This document shows, piece by piece, positions 35,263 through 44,690 of a stretch of DNA of 64,000 bases. The DNA comes from Laspinema sp. D2d. GTDB lineage: Bacteria > Cyanobacteriota > Cyanobacteriia > Cyanobacteriales > Laspinemataceae. Both the position numbers and the translations under genes were made by a program. The stretch is taken from NCBI RefSeq assembly GCF_025370755.1, contig NZ_JAMXFC010000037.1, positions 1-64,000 on the forward strand. Reading direction: 5' to 3'. Every line of letters starts with the position of its first letter. Position 1 is the first letter of the stretch. The notes beneath the pieces were generated by a model. That model did not search any database. It saw only the letters and a program-made list of their open reading frames with translations, and had not been told where the DNA came from.

Positions 35263-35907
35263 TTACTGATCTACCGGATGCTGTCCATAAAATGGGAGGG
35301 CCTCCGAACTCAGCGGACGTTTGCCCTGTTCCCACTCCAAATGGGCAAGTTCCAGAAGACTGGAGACGGTAAACCCTAAATTTTCTGGGACTTGGATGAG
35401 TTGATAGGGACGAGTAAAAGTGGCGAGAGTCTCTTCCCATTGTTCTGGGGTGAGGACGGTATCGGGAAGCAGAGGAATGGCGGCGGTGGGTGTGATTTCA
35501 TAGATGGCAGTGAAGAGGTGACCCCGTTGAGCGGGCATTTGCAGGGCGATCGCCTGGGGTTGCTTGTCCGTCTGATGACGAGGTTGGGACCAAGCGACGG
35601 CGGCTAAACTAGAAATGGCAAACAAGGGAATAGAGAGTTGCTGGGCGAGAATCCGGGCGGTGACGACCCCAATCCGGGTCCCGGTAAAGCTACCCGGTCC
35701 TTTGGCAACGGCAAGAAAGGCGAAATCCTGCCAAGTCTGAGGGGAGATAAACTCGGCAAGATAGGTGTGTAAGTGGGTGGCAAGCGATCGCCCCATCTCC
35801 CAGGTTTGGCAGCGCTGGGTTTCAGCAAAATTGCTCAACGCTAGACCCAATTGGGGACTGCTGGTATGCAAGGCGATCGCGTAAGGGTTAGAGTCCAATG
35901 GCACCAT
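35263..35907 (-). CDS. tsaB: tRNA threonylcarbamoyladenosine biosynthesis protein TsaB
   Basis: The start is ATG 35907 (MVPLDSNPYAIALHTSSPQL); an upstream frame adds 59 residues unlike the family. The 214-residue protein has the ASKHA-fold opening ALHTSSPQLGLALSN, the helix MGRSLATHLHTYLAEF and the hallmark AKGPGSFTGTRIGVVTARILAQ near 77-98. TsaB pairs with TsaD and TsaE to make t6A at position 37 of ANN-decoding tRNAs. It diverges from the CPXCG gene. Confidence 0.9.
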   Translation of the reverse strand: MVPLDSNPYAIALHTSSPQLGLALSNFAETQRCQTWEMGRSLATHLHTYLAEFISPQTWQDFAFLAVAKGPGSFTGTRIGVVTARILAQQLSIPLFAISSLAAVAWSQPRHQTDKQPQAIALQMPAQRGHLFTAIYEITPTAAIPLLPDTVLTPEQWEETLATFTRPYQLIQVPENLGFTVSSLLELAHLEWEQGKRPLSSEALPFYGQHPVDQ

Positions 35908-36095
35908 CAGAAAATAGTTTAGAATGATCTCCCTAGAGTACAGCAGTTGCCGGGGAAAAATAAAGCAAATCAGAAAAGCGATCGCTTTATAAGAGTGCAT
36001 CGCTGGCAAAATTTGCGATGCATCTCTATCTGAACTGAATGAAATAATTGATGTTAACATTAAATCATTCAGGATTTTTATCACAATTACAATTT

Positions 36096-36284
36096 ATGCA
36101 AACTACAGCCGAATATTATTGTGCTTATTGCGGCGAAGATAATGTAATATTTGTCGATTTGAGTGCCGGAAGTTATCAGTCTTATGTCGAAGATTGTCAA
36201 ATTTGCTGCCGACCCAATATTTTATACTTGCAGGTGGATGAAGAGACCCTAGATGTGGATATCAGCAGCGAACCCGAAAGTTAA
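36096..36284 (+). CDS. CPXCG-type cysteine-rich small protein
   Basis: The start is ATG 36096 (MQTTAEYYCAYCGEDN); an in-frame ATG 36051 upstream is possible but adds non-family residues. The 62-residue protein has two zinc-ribbon knuckles, CAYC near residues 9-12 and CQIC near 34-37, with an extra Cys in QICC, and a strongly acidic tail, as in CPXCG small proteins. It probably binds zinc; its partner is unknown. It is followed 19 bp later by the SRPBCC gene, so the two are likely co-transcribed. Confidence 0.75.
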   Translation: MQTTAEYYCAYCGEDNVIFVDLSAGSYQSYVEDCQICCRPNILYLQVDEETLDVDISSEPES

Positions 36285-36303
36285 CCAAAACCCAACGTGA
36301 TTT

Positions 36304-36750
36304 ATGCTACATTTCAAGTATTCTAGTCTCATCAATGCTCCGGTAGAAGTGGTTTGGAACTTTCATGAAAGACCGGATATTTTACAACAGCTAACTCCCC
36401 CCTGGCAGCCAGTGGAAATTATCCGTCGGGAAGGGGGTTTAGAAGTGGGGGCAATTTCCGAGTTTAAAATTTTTTTAGGGCCGATTCCTGTACCTTGGCT
36501 GGCGCGGCATACAGTCTGTGAACCCTATCAATTGTTTATTGATGAACAAGTAGAAGGACCAATGGAGCAATGGATTCATCGCCATGAATTTATCGCGGAA
36601 AATGGTAACACTCGTTTAATTGATGCGATCGATTATGCCATACCGGGTGGGTGGATTCCTGATTTGATGGTAGGTTGGTTTGTAGATGCACGTCTGCGGG
36701 ATATGTTTCGTTATCGCCATGAAGTGACTCAGCGAGAGTGCAGGCAGTAG
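36304..36750 (+). CDS. SRPBCC (START-like) ligand-binding protein
   Basis: The 148-residue protein has the SRPBCC pattern: FKYSSLINAPVEVVWNFHERPDILQQLTPPWQP at the N-terminus (strand, helix pair), a run of strands (ISEFKIFLGPIPVPWLARHTV), WIHRHEFIAENGNTRLIDAIDYAIPG, and a long C-terminal helix over the pocket. Such cyclase/dehydrase-like proteins bind hydrophobic ligands. The ligand is unknown. It converges with the large histidine kinase gene, with only 9 bp between stops. Confidence 0.78.
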   Translation: MLHFKYSSLINAPVEVVWNFHERPDILQQLTPPWQPVEIIRREGGLEVGAISEFKIFLGPIPVPWLARHTVCEPYQLFIDEQVEGPMEQWIHRHEFIAENGNTRLIDAIDYAIPGGWIPDLMVGWFVDARLRDMFRYRHEVTQRECRQ

Positions 36751-36759
36751 TCTTAAAAT

Positions 36760-39700
36760 TTATCGAGTACCTGTTTTGATGGGAATCTTAATCACAAACT
36801 CTGTACCCCATCCGGGTTGCGACTGACAGTCTAAAATCCCCCGATGTTTTTCCACAATAATTTGATAGCTAATCGACAATCCCAAGCCAGTGCCTTTACC
36901 CACTGGCTTGGTGGTAAAAAATGGGTCAAATAAACGATTTTTTACGGCTTCTGTCAGTCCCGGACCATTGTCTCTAATCTGAATCATCACCCAATTATCC
37001 TCGCTGAGTTCAGTATGAATACTAATGGTGGGGGAAGAATTTAAGCTCGAATATTTAGAAGTGGGGAATTGACCCTTTGCACTTTTTCTCCCTACCCCTT
37101 TGCCTTCTTCTAATGCATCGATCGCATTGGCGAGAATGTTCATAAATACTTGGTTTAATTGACCGGGATAACACTCAATTAACGGTAATTTTCCATATTC
37201 TTTTACAACCTGAATTTCCGGCAATCGATGTTGCAAGATGAGTAAAGTGTTCTCAATGCCTTCATGAATGTCTACTGGCTTTTTCTGGGATTCATCTAAC
37301 CGAGAAAAATTTCGTAATGATAGAACAATTTGGCGAATGCGTTCGGTTCCCAACTTCATGGAATGGAGGGCTTTAGGTAAATCATCTAAGATAAAGGCTA
37401 AATCTAGTTCTTCCAGTAAATCGCGGATTTCGGGAACGGGTTCGGGATAGTAATGCTGATAAAGTTCTATCAGGGGCAGAAGTTCTTTAAAATAATTATA
37501 GGCGTGAATGGCATTCCCATGAATGAAGGTAATCGGGTTATTAATTTCATGGGCAATTCCGGCCACCATTTGGCCTAAACTGGACATTTTTTCCGTTTGA
37601 ATCAGTTGAGTTTGGGTTTCTTTGAGTTGATATAAAGCTTGTTCGAGACGTTGTGCTTGATCCCGCGCTTGTTGTGCAGCGGTGCGAGATTGCGCGTAAA
37701 GTTGCGCTTGGTCGATCGCAATGGTGAGGCGATCGCTAATTGAGCGCATTAACACCACTTCGCTCTCATTCCAAGCCCGTTCCCCGCTACAATGAACGCA
37801 ACTTAATACCCCCACTTGACCCGAATGCGTCTGTAACGGCAGAGAAAGGACCGATTTAAACCCCCAGGTTTGAAAAATCTGCAGCATTGTCCTATCAGGA
37901 TACGATTCTACCACATCAATGCGAATCGGTTGCAGTTGCAAACATTGAACAGACCAAGATTCACTCACACAATAGAAACCCAAGGTACTCACTATCTCGG
38001 GCGATCGCGCTTCTTTCACTGTTTCCCAATTCAGAACTGAGCAATCCTCCTGTTGCAGCAGCGATCGCACTCCTTCTGGCGGCATTCCATTGGGTCGATA
38101 CCAACTAAAATAACAGAGTTCAATTTGCAACAACTCGCGAATTTCTTGTACCGTGGTTGCTAAAATTATCTCTAAATCCAGAGATTGGCGAATCTGTTCC
38201 GTGAGTTGATTTAGCAATGCTTCCCGCAACGCTTTTTCTTGTAACCGTTCTTCCGATCGGCGCAAAGCTGCCTCAGTCTGTTTGCGCTTTGTAATCTCTT
38301 CTACGGTTCCCTCATAATAAAGTAACGTTCCTGTCTCATCTCGGACCGCCCGAGCATTTTCGGCAATCCAAATAATTCCGCGATTTTTGCAGTAAACCTG
38401 AGACTCAAAATCAGAAATTTTTCCCTGTTGAGAGATCGCTTCAATAAACTCAATCCGACGATTTTTCTCTACATACAGTTGATACTCCACATTCTGGAGT
38501 TCCTGCATCAGTTCCTCCGGTGACTCATACCCATAAATACGGGCTAAAGCAGGATTAGCACTGATATATTTCCCCTCCTGAGTCGTCTGAAAAATCCCCA
38601 TAATCGCATTTTCAAAAATGCTGCGATATTTCTCTTCTGCCAACTCCCGCGATGCTATTTCCCCTTGCAACTTAGTGATCGCCTCCTGTAATTGTCCTGT
38701 GCGCTCCTCCACCCGCTGTTCTAACGCTTCATTCGCCGCTTTCAGGGCATCTTGATAGTGCTGACGCTCTGTAATATCCTGAACCAAAGAAGCCACCCCA
38801 ATTGCCGTCCCCTCCGGGTCAATTAGCGGCGTATTGTACCATTCACAGACAATAATTTCCCCAGATTTAGTAAAATTCTCATTCGTGCTACGCGTTCCCC
38901 CAGTTTGTTGTAATAACGCATGAAACACTTGGTCAACTTGCGTTCTGGCACTCTCAGGAACAATCAGTTCCACCGCATGATGCTTCAAGGCTTCATCTTT
39001 GGAATAGCCAAATATTTTTTCCGCCGATGGATTCCACTCGATTACCTCAAAATTCAAGTCCCATTCAATTACCGCCAGCGGCGTTTGTTGGAAATGTAAC
39101 GCTAGTTTTTGTTCCGACTTTCTGAGCGCTTCTTGGGCTATTTTGCGCTCCGTAATTTCAATCAGCAATCCATCCCACAAAATATCCCCATTCTCTTGCT
39201 TCTCCGGACGAGAATGACCCTCTATCCACACGACTTTACCCGAGGGAGTGATAAATCGTCCCTCCCAATGCCAAGGTTCTAAGGTTTCAGCAGAAATAGC
39301 AATGGAACGGGAATGACTCGCCTGATCGTCGGGGTGAACTAGATTTACTAAAACCTGGACATTCTCTTCAATTAACTCGGCCTCAATTTCAAAAATTTCC
39401 CGACATCCTGGACTGACATAAGGCAAAGATACCGATCCATCCGAACGCATCAAAAATTGATAAATAACGCCGGGTAAATTAGCCGCTAACTGCCGAAATT
39501 TCCGCTGAGAAAGGGTAAGTTTTTCCTCGGTTTGCTTCTGGGAAGTGATGTCAAATTGCAGAGCAATATATTTGCAGGGAATTCCATCTGGATTCAGAAT
39601 TGGAGTAATAGTTGTATCGACCCAATAAACTGATCCATCTTTACGTTTGTTTTTAATTTCACCGCGCCACACTTGACCTTGGGAGATTGTTTCCCACAAT

Positions 39701-39924
39701 TGGGTAAAAAATTCTGTCGGGTGCAATCCCGAATCAACAAGGGCCGGGGTGCGAGTGAGACTTTCCTCTCGACTATATCCAGAGATTTCTATAAATTTAT
39801 CGTTGACATCGGTAATTCGTCCAAGGGCATCGGTTTCCATCACGATCGCTGCATGATTGATCGCCGACTTCCAATTGAATAAATTTTCTTCGCACAGTTG
39901 TAAATTAATGGAGCAAGTCGTCAT
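36760..39924 (-). CDS. Multi-PAS, GAF sensor histidine kinase
   Basis: The 1054-residue protein holds PAS/PAC units at about 15-140, 145-270, 275-395 and 435-555, with a coiled coil before the last (ALEQRVEERTGQLQEAI), a GAF domain (about 580-745), a short coiled coil, the dimerisation and phosphoacceptor block SSLGQMVAGIAHEINNPITF with His near 800, and a HATPase with NAIDALEEG, IRDNGPGL and GKGTGLGLSISYQI. It has no membrane span, so it is a cytoplasmic sensor. No receiver domain is attached or adjacent, so its response regulator is elsewhere. The signal is unknown. Its start is 292 bp from the small divergent gene at 40217. Confidence 0.92.
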   Translation of the reverse strand: MTTCSINLQLCEENLFNWKSAINHAAIVMETDALGRITDVNDKFIEISGYSREESLTRTPALVDSGLHPTEFFTQLWETISQGQVWRGEIKNKRKDGSVYWVDTTITPILNPDGIPCKYIALQFDITSQKQTEEKLTLSQRKFRQLAANLPGVIYQFLMRSDGSVSLPYVSPGCREIFEIEAELIEENVQVLVNLVHPDDQASHSRSIAISAETLEPWHWEGRFITPSGKVVWIEGHSRPEKQENGDILWDGLLIEITERKIAQEALRKSEQKLALHFQQTPLAVIEWDLNFEVIEWNPSAEKIFGYSKDEALKHHAVELIVPESARTQVDQVFHALLQQTGGTRSTNENFTKSGEIIVCEWYNTPLIDPEGTAIGVASLVQDITERQHYQDALKAANEALEQRVEERTGQLQEAITKLQGEIASRELAEEKYRSIFENAIMGIFQTTQEGKYISANPALARIYGYESPEELMQELQNVEYQLYVEKNRRIEFIEAISQQGKISDFESQVYCKNRGIIWIAENARAVRDETGTLLYYEGTVEEITKRKQTEAALRRSEERLQEKALREALLNQLTEQIRQSLDLEIILATTVQEIRELLQIELCYFSWYRPNGMPPEGVRSLLQQEDCSVLNWETVKEARSPEIVSTLGFYCVSESWSVQCLQLQPIRIDVVESYPDRTMLQIFQTWGFKSVLSLPLQTHSGQVGVLSCVHCSGERAWNESEVVLMRSISDRLTIAIDQAQLYAQSRTAAQQARDQAQRLEQALYQLKETQTQLIQTEKMSSLGQMVAGIAHEINNPITFIHGNAIHAYNYFKELLPLIELYQHYYPEPVPEIRDLLEELDLAFILDDLPKALHSMKLGTERIRQIVLSLRNFSRLDESQKKPVDIHEGIENTLLILQHRLPEIQVVKEYGKLPLIECYPGQLNQVFMNILANAIDALEEGKGVGRKSAKGQFPTSKYSSLNSSPTISIHTELSEDNWVMIQIRDNGPGLTEAVKNRLFDPFFTTKPVGKGTGLGLSISYQIIVEKHRGILDCQSQPGWGTEFVIKIPIKTGTR

Positions 39925-40046
39925 GATTTACCTGGGGTACAACGGGCTTGAGGTTCTGTCTCTATTAAAGCGATTTCATCGGGAAGAGTCATTGATTGTT
40001 GCGAACTTTAACACAAGAGACCTTGAGGAAGGTCCCAGAACCCCGC

Positions 40047-40096
40047 CTGTAAAGGGGCCTCAGCGCGCGATCGGCCCCAAACCCACCGCTTTACAG
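40047..40096 (+). other. Nested inverted repeat in the leader of the 80-residue gene
   Basis: CTGTAAAG at 40047-40054 pairs with CTTTACAG at 40089-40096, and inside them GGGGCC (40054-40059) pairs with GGCCCC (40073-40078). It lies between the divergent kinase gene and the small plus-strand gene, about 120 bp before its ATG. It may be an RNA structure or a protein-binding site. Confidence 0.45.
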
Positions 40097-40151
40097 ACAA
40101 CACCCCTGTACCTGTTCGGTTATTACAACCGGATTCTTTGTCAACCCCCTT

Positions 40152-40189
40152 GTAACAATTATTTACGATTTGTTACAGTTATTTACATA
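40152..40189 (+). promoter_or_regulatory. HLR1-like direct repeats
   Basis: GTTACAGT-TA-TTTACATA at 40172-40189 fits the HLR1 pattern (two GTTACA-like octamers with two bases between) with one mismatch. A related GTAACAATTATTTAC unit lies 20 bp upstream at 40152-40166, on the same helix face. The start codon is 28 bp downstream. Confidence 0.5.
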
Positions 40190-40216
40190 AGGAAAAGAAA
40201 CAACAGGACAAAATTC

Positions 40217-40459
40217 ATGAAAACCGACTTTAACTTTCCCGGCAAGTATCTCATGGGTCCCGTCGTCTTCCGACCCAGCTTTAACGAACAATCCGAAGAG
40301 ATTAACGGCAATCAAGCCTGGTCCTTATTTTTCACCGCAGGACAAGAAGACAAAGCATTAGGATTCAATACAGAGACGGGTAGATTTTTCACAAACCTAC
40401 TCCTGGCGATCGCCGTCAGTGGGATTGTCTGGGCCTTAAATTTTAACAATATCGGCTAA
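40217..40459 (+). CDS. Small single-span membrane protein, function unknown
   Basis: The start is ATG 40217 (MKTDFNFPGKYLMG), the only start that leaves a compact protein; the frame runs upstream through non-coding leader. The 80-residue product has a soluble N-terminal part and one C-terminal span (FTNLLLAIAVSGIVWALNF, about residues 58-76). A stretch SEEINGNQAWSLFF faintly recalls the ExxNGRxAM chlorophyll-binding motif of high-light-inducible proteins but lacks the Arg, so I do not assign it. An HLR1-like site upstream and strong terminators downstream support a discrete, possibly light-regulated gene, perhaps in the thylakoid. Confidence 0.65.
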   Translation: MKTDFNFPGKYLMGPVVFRPSFNEQSEEINGNQAWSLFFTAGQEDKALGFNTETGRFFTNLLLAIAVSGIVWALNFNNIG

Positions 40460-40470
40460 ATGAAACGCCA

Positions 40471-40504
40471 AAGCCCAGTATCTTCCAAGGTACTGGGCTT
40501 TTTG
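40471..40504 (+). terminator. Rho-independent terminator
   Basis: AAGCCCAGTA at 40471-40480 pairs with TACTGGGCTT at 40491-40500, followed by TTT. It ends the 80-residue gene. Confidence 0.8.
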
Positions 40505-40530
40505 TTGGATTCGGATTCAACAAGACCCTC

Positions 40531-40565
40531 AAAAATGCCTCCTTGAGAACAGGGGAGGCATTTTT
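40531..40565. terminator. Bidirectional Rho-independent terminator
   Basis: AAAAATGCCTCC at 40531-40542 pairs with GGAGGCATTTTT at 40554-40565, a perfect 12-bp stem with A and T runs at its ends. It lies between convergent genes and probably serves the minus-strand R3H gene as well. Confidence 0.8.
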
Positions 40566-40613
40566 GATGATGAGTCCTGACAACCAGAATTTAGCGGGAG
40601 TATCCACAAGGGT

Positions 40614-42464
40614 TTACGCCGGATAAATCCGCAAACGGCGATTGGGTTCGTCTCCAAAACTGCAAGACTTTAACCGATAATGTTCTACTAACTCATGCTG
40701 CATCTTGCGGACTTGACCCCCACGGGGTAACAGTTCCACCGGCTGTCCTTTGGGAATCACAATCTGTTCTACTGCCAGACGTGCTTCTTCCAGGGCCTCG
40801 ATTTCATCATCGCTACCACTGTGGGCAAACAGAGACACATCAGAAATTTCCGGCGTACTGCCTTCCTCCAAATGCAACATCCGGCGTAAGGAATGAGCAA
40901 TCTTCGGAACACTACTGGAATTAATCGTGAAAATGGGAACTTGGCGGTTTTTCGACATTTGCCGCAACTTAGAATGGTTTTTAACGTGCGATCGCACCGC
41001 CAACACCACATCAGCACTATCAATATCCTTCGTCACCACCACCGGCAGGGCCAGAGTGCGAATCACCTGATCCAACTGATGACGACTGACGCCATAAGGA
41101 TAGACGTGCAACGGCAAATCTTCCCCATTCGGACCCGCCAAGGGTGAGATTTCCTCAAACCCATAATCTGCCGCAGAAGCAATGCGATCGCTGGGATACA
41201 ACGACTCATTCAGCATCTGCTCAAAGGACTTTTCCTCCGGCACCGCCTTGGGGCGGCGTCCCAACTCTGGCAAGGTTTGCACGGGTAACGGCTGCATCTT
41301 CCCACTAGCGCGCAATCCGGCACTTCCAAAAGGACGGACCGCTGCTGTCGTCTTCGTGCTTGTGGTCGAATTTTGGGGCTGCAACTCATTCGTAACCGTC
41401 ACTTTCCCACTTTCGCTCACCGTCCGCACTTGGAGATCCGGCTGGCGTCCCCGCAGTAAACTATCCACGGTTTCTGCCACCCGTTCATGAACGACCCAGC
41501 GCTTCCGTTCGCTCATTTCCACGGCAATTTCAAAAGTCGGGGGTGCTTTGCGTTCTAAAACCGTTTTCTGAGACCCCCGACGCCGCGCCTCTTCATCACC
41601 GAGGGTTACAGACTGAATTCCCCCTACCAAATCGCACAGGGTGGGGTTTTTAATCAAGTTTTCAATCTGGTTACCGTGGGCCGTACCCACCAACTGCACC
41701 CCACGTTCGGCAATGGTTCGGGCTGCCAATGCTTCCAATTCGGTACCGATTTCATCAATGACAATCACTTCCGGCATATGGTTTTCCACGGCCTCAATCA
41801 TCACCTTATGTTGAAATTCCGGGGCCGCCACTTGCATCCGTCGTGCCCGCCCGATCGCCGGATGAGGAATATCCCCATCCCCGGCAATTTCGTTGGAGGT
41901 ATCGATAATCACCACCCGTTTGTGCAGTTCATCCGCCAACACCCGGGCGATTTCACGCAATGCCGTCGTTTTCCCCACCCCCGGACGGCCTAACATTAAA
42001 ATGGATTGTCCGCTTTCGACTAAATCGCGGATCATGTGAATCGTGCCGAAGACAGACCGCCCCACCCGGCAAGTTAAGCCGATGATTTCCCCCGTCCGAT
42101 TGCGAATGGCGCTGATTCGGTGCAGGGTTTGCTCGATACCGGCGCGATTATCTCCGCTAAAATGACCAACTCGCTCGATCGCATATTTGAGGTCCGAACG
42201 AGTGACGGGGATATCGCTGATATATTCGGCTTTATTGGGAAAACGCGCTTCGGGAAGCCGTCCCAAATCCATCACCACCTCAACTAAGCTCGAAAGGGAG
42301 GAGTGGGTTTCTAAGTGTTCACGAATGGGGTGGGGCAGAATTTCCAGCAACTGGCTGAGATCGTCGGTGATCTGCGTTCTGCCGAGATCAACGTTTTCCA
42401 CTCCATTCTGCGCTTGGGGTTGGATCGGGTTGTCAATCGGTTGATTTCCCTGGGAATTAACCAT
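40614..42464 (-). CDS. R3H-domain AAA ATPase, Ycf45/SpoIIIAA-like
   Basis: The 616-residue protein has an ATPase domain with Walker A LGRPGVGKTTALREIARVL near 157-175, VVIIDTSNEIAGDGD and Walker B VIVIDEIGTELEALAARTIAERG near 233-255, in the manner of SpoIIIAA/Ycf45. A proline- and serine-rich linker follows (about 345-410), then a region YPYGVSRHQLDQVIRTLALPVVVTKDIDSADVV, and the C-terminus holds an R3H nucleic-acid-binding domain with ELLPRGGQVRKMQHELVEHY and SFGDEPNRRLRIYP. The type is typical of cyanobacteria and some plastids; binding of single-stranded DNA or RNA is likely, but the role is not established. Confidence 0.88.
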   Translation of the reverse strand: MVNSQGNQPIDNPIQPQAQNGVENVDLGRTQITDDLSQLLEILPHPIREHLETHSSLSSLVEVVMDLGRLPEARFPNKAEYISDIPVTRSDLKYAIERVGHFSGDNRAGIEQTLHRISAIRNRTGEIIGLTCRVGRSVFGTIHMIRDLVESGQSILMLGRPGVGKTTALREIARVLADELHKRVVIIDTSNEIAGDGDIPHPAIGRARRMQVAAPEFQHKVMIEAVENHMPEVIVIDEIGTELEALAARTIAERGVQLVGTAHGNQIENLIKNPTLCDLVGGIQSVTLGDEEARRRGSQKTVLERKAPPTFEIAVEMSERKRWVVHERVAETVDSLLRGRQPDLQVRTVSESGKVTVTNELQPQNSTTSTKTTAAVRPFGSAGLRASGKMQPLPVQTLPELGRRPKAVPEEKSFEQMLNESLYPSDRIASAADYGFEEISPLAGPNGEDLPLHVYPYGVSRHQLDQVIRTLALPVVVTKDIDSADVVLAVRSHVKNHSKLRQMSKNRQVPIFTINSSSVPKIAHSLRRMLHLEEGSTPEISDVSLFAHSGSDDEIEALEEARLAVEQIVIPKGQPVELLPRGGQVRKMQHELVEHYRLKSCSFGDEPNRRLRIYPA

Positions 42465-42553
42465 ATATTCTGGCGTCGATAACTGAGCAGGACAAAAAGG
42501 TAAAAACAGAAAATGGAGGAGTCAAACGGTAGAAATCTATTAAGGGTGGTCTA

Positions 42554-43777
42554 TCATGGCAGTGTATTATTTGTATTATTCTGTAATTGTAAGCCAAATT
42601 TGATCTCAGAAACAAGGGAAGCAGCTAAATCTACCGCTTCCCAGAGTAAATCCGGGCAGTCTTCTAGGGCATAAGTCCCAGAAAACGTCTCTCCCCACTG
42701 TTCTTCCACCCGTTCTAAAATGGGGGATAAAAGGACACGAGCATAGCTGCCGTAGGCGACTCCAGATAGATAGGAGTGGGTTTGATCCTCTTTCGGCTTG
42801 ACTGAACTCGGGCGCAATAATCCCATTGATTTGAGTTTGGAAACCGTATGCTGATTTGTACCCCCGGCGAGTTGGACGAATCCCGGTAAACCCGCCGCTA
42901 AAACTTTTTGACCTAATTTGATGGCGGCGCGAGTGGTTCCGATACCAATATCTCCACTCATCGGACGTCCGTCCGTTTGCCAGATCAGGGCACAGGGGAC
43001 CGGAGAGATGGCGTGATAAATGGACCAGAGGTAATCAATTAGGTTTTCCCCGTCGGGACAGCTAATGGCAACGACCTTTAGCTGGTTGACTGAGGGGGCG
43101 ATCGCACTCCACAGACGTTTAAAATCCTCGATTCGACCCACTTGCGTATGAATTTCTACAGCGTTGACGCCTTTAGATAACACCGCTGGGGCGATTGCTG
43201 TCGGTGTCGAGACATACGAACGGGTAACAATTTGTCCAATGGGACAAACCGGGAGGCATCGTCCGCATCCATAGCAACGGTCTTCTATGACCCCAGCAGA
43301 TGGGTGAAACGCCGGTGAATTTTGAGTGGTCTTAAAGGATAAGTCACCGGGTTTGGGTTGAATAGTTAAGGCTGACTGGGGAAAGGCGATCGCTTGCGCT
43401 GGACAAATACTTTCGCAAGGTCGAGGACAATCCGGAGGACACTTTTGGGGATTAAATTCTGCTTTTCTAAAATGCGGGTCTTCCCCATCATTTAAACTCA
43501 CCATGAGTAAGGGTCGAGACACTCCTCGCTTGGCGAAATGATGGCGATCTCCTCGTTTTTGAGCCACTTGTCCGAGGGTAACAGCTTTTTCAATCGCCTC
43601 GTTGGCAGCAGCAATCACCGCTGGATCGGCGGCAACATCAATACAGTCCGCACCAGCTAGGCAATAGGCCAAAGTAATATTTCGCACAAACTGCAAATGC
43701 TGAAAACTGGCACCGCAGATTAGCTTAAACCAATGGCCTTCAGATAAGGATGTTAACGGGTCATTCAAGTTGCTCAC
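42554..43777 (-). CDS. ldpA: LdpA, iron-sulfur protein of the circadian input pathway
   Basis: The GTG start gives 407 residues. Two ferredoxin-type cysteine sets are visible: Cys113, Cys117, Cys121 and Cys125 (KCPPDCPRPCESICP), and Cys168, Cys171, Cys174 and Cys178 (CYGCGRCLPVCP). The N-terminal WFKLICGASFQHLQFVRNITLAY and the C-terminal LdpA-specific domain fit the cyanobacterial family. In Synechococcus LdpA senses redox or light intensity and adjusts circadian period. It is cytoplasmic. It stands alone, 89 bp from the R3H gene, and both are on the minus strand. Confidence 0.92.
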   Translation of the reverse strand: MSNLNDPLTSLSEGHWFKLICGASFQHLQFVRNITLAYCLAGADCIDVAADPAVIAAANEAIEKAVTLGQVAQKRGDRHHFAKRGVSRPLLMVSLNDGEDPHFRKAEFNPQKCPPDCPRPCESICPAQAIAFPQSALTIQPKPGDLSFKTTQNSPAFHPSAGVIEDRCYGCGRCLPVCPIGQIVTRSYVSTPTAIAPAVLSKGVNAVEIHTQVGRIEDFKRLWSAIAPSVNQLKVVAISCPDGENLIDYLWSIYHAISPVPCALIWQTDGRPMSGDIGIGTTRAAIKLGQKVLAAGLPGFVQLAGGTNQHTVSKLKSMGLLRPSSVKPKEDQTHSYLSGVAYGSYARVLLSPILERVEEQWGETFSGTYALEDCPDLLWEAVDLAASLVSEIKFGLQLQNNTNNTLP

Positions 43778-43986
43778 ACCTCTATGCTAATGCGAGCGGT
43801 TACAAATGGGGATAGCTTACACTAATTTATTTCTAGGGGAATAGTTGGCACGAAGGGGTTCAGGCTGTTCTAGTTGCAGCTTAAGGTTGAGGGCGACTTG
43901 GCCTTTATTTCCAGATTTAGGGAAATCTCACTCTTTTGACTCTATATCTAGCGTAGGAATTCCCTGGATCTGCCCGCAAAATGCCT

Positions 43987-44532
43987 CTATCCCTCCCCCC
44001 TTTTCTCGGATGGGGTTGCCTCCAAATAGGCGATCGCCGCCTCCAACTTTGATGAATAATGTTCCGCAAATTGTCCGAACCAAAACCCTTCATCGGAATA
44101 GGGATCTAGCTTCTTCAACCACTCCTGTGCTCGCTTGGCTAATCCTTCACGCTGTTTCTGCTTGAGACGTTCTAGCTTTTTCGCCTCTTCCTGGCGTTCT
44201 TGTTCTCGTTTGAGTTGTTCCGCCTGTTCTTGCGCCTCCAACTCCTGCTTGACATCTCCAAATAACTGATCTAAAGGTCCACCCAATCCCCGGGACGTGG
44301 ACTCCAATGCGATCGGCTCAACATTCACAGAAGGCTGCACTCTCGGCGCTTTCGCTTCCGACTCAACTTTCTCTAACAAACTGTCTAAATTATACATCAA
44401 CTTGGCAGGATTAGCCGGTTGCGAATTCGCGGCGTTGGATGTCGGTTTTGCCGCCACTTGTTCCGGAGATTTTTGCCCGGGATTTTCATTTTCTGCCTTA
44501 ATTTGTGCTAATAAATTTTCAATTGAATCCAT
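43987..44532 (-). CDS. Salt-stress protein, Slr1339 family
   Basis: The start is ATG 44532 (MDSIENLLAQIKAENE); nine more residues are possible upstream. The 181-residue product has an N-terminal helix, a low-complexity Ala/Pro/Ser linker, GGPLDQLFGDVKQELEAQEQAEQL leading into a long charged coiled coil (about 95-135, rich in Glu, Gln, Lys and Arg), and a conserved C-terminal end EWLKKLDPYSDEGFWFGQFAEHYSSKLEAAI (split near 136-166). This matches the cyanobacterial Slr1339-type salt-stress proteins. The molecular role is unknown. Confidence 0.78.
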   Translation of the reverse strand: MDSIENLLAQIKAENENPGQKSPEQVAAKPTSNAANSQPANPAKLMYNLDSLLEKVESEAKAPRVQPSVNVEPIALESTSRGLGGPLDQLFGDVKQELEAQEQAEQLKREQERQEEAKKLERLKQKQREGLAKRAQEWLKKLDPYSDEGFWFGQFAEHYSSKLEAAIAYLEATPSEKRGEG

Positions 44533-44690
44533 ATTTTTGACTTCAGTAGTTACTAACAATCAATGATTTGAGATGCCAGATTGTGCAATCGACCCTAGCC
44601 AAATTATGACATTTTTACCCCGCGATAAAAAGACTAAAAATAGATACAATAGTCAAAATTAAGCAACTTTTTCTTAGGGACGCTGCGGGC

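Noticed and set aside
40217-40459. High-light-inducible (Hlip) protein assignment
   Set aside because: The SEEINGNQAW stretch lacks the Arg and following residues of the ExxNGRxAM motif and does not lie in the membrane span.
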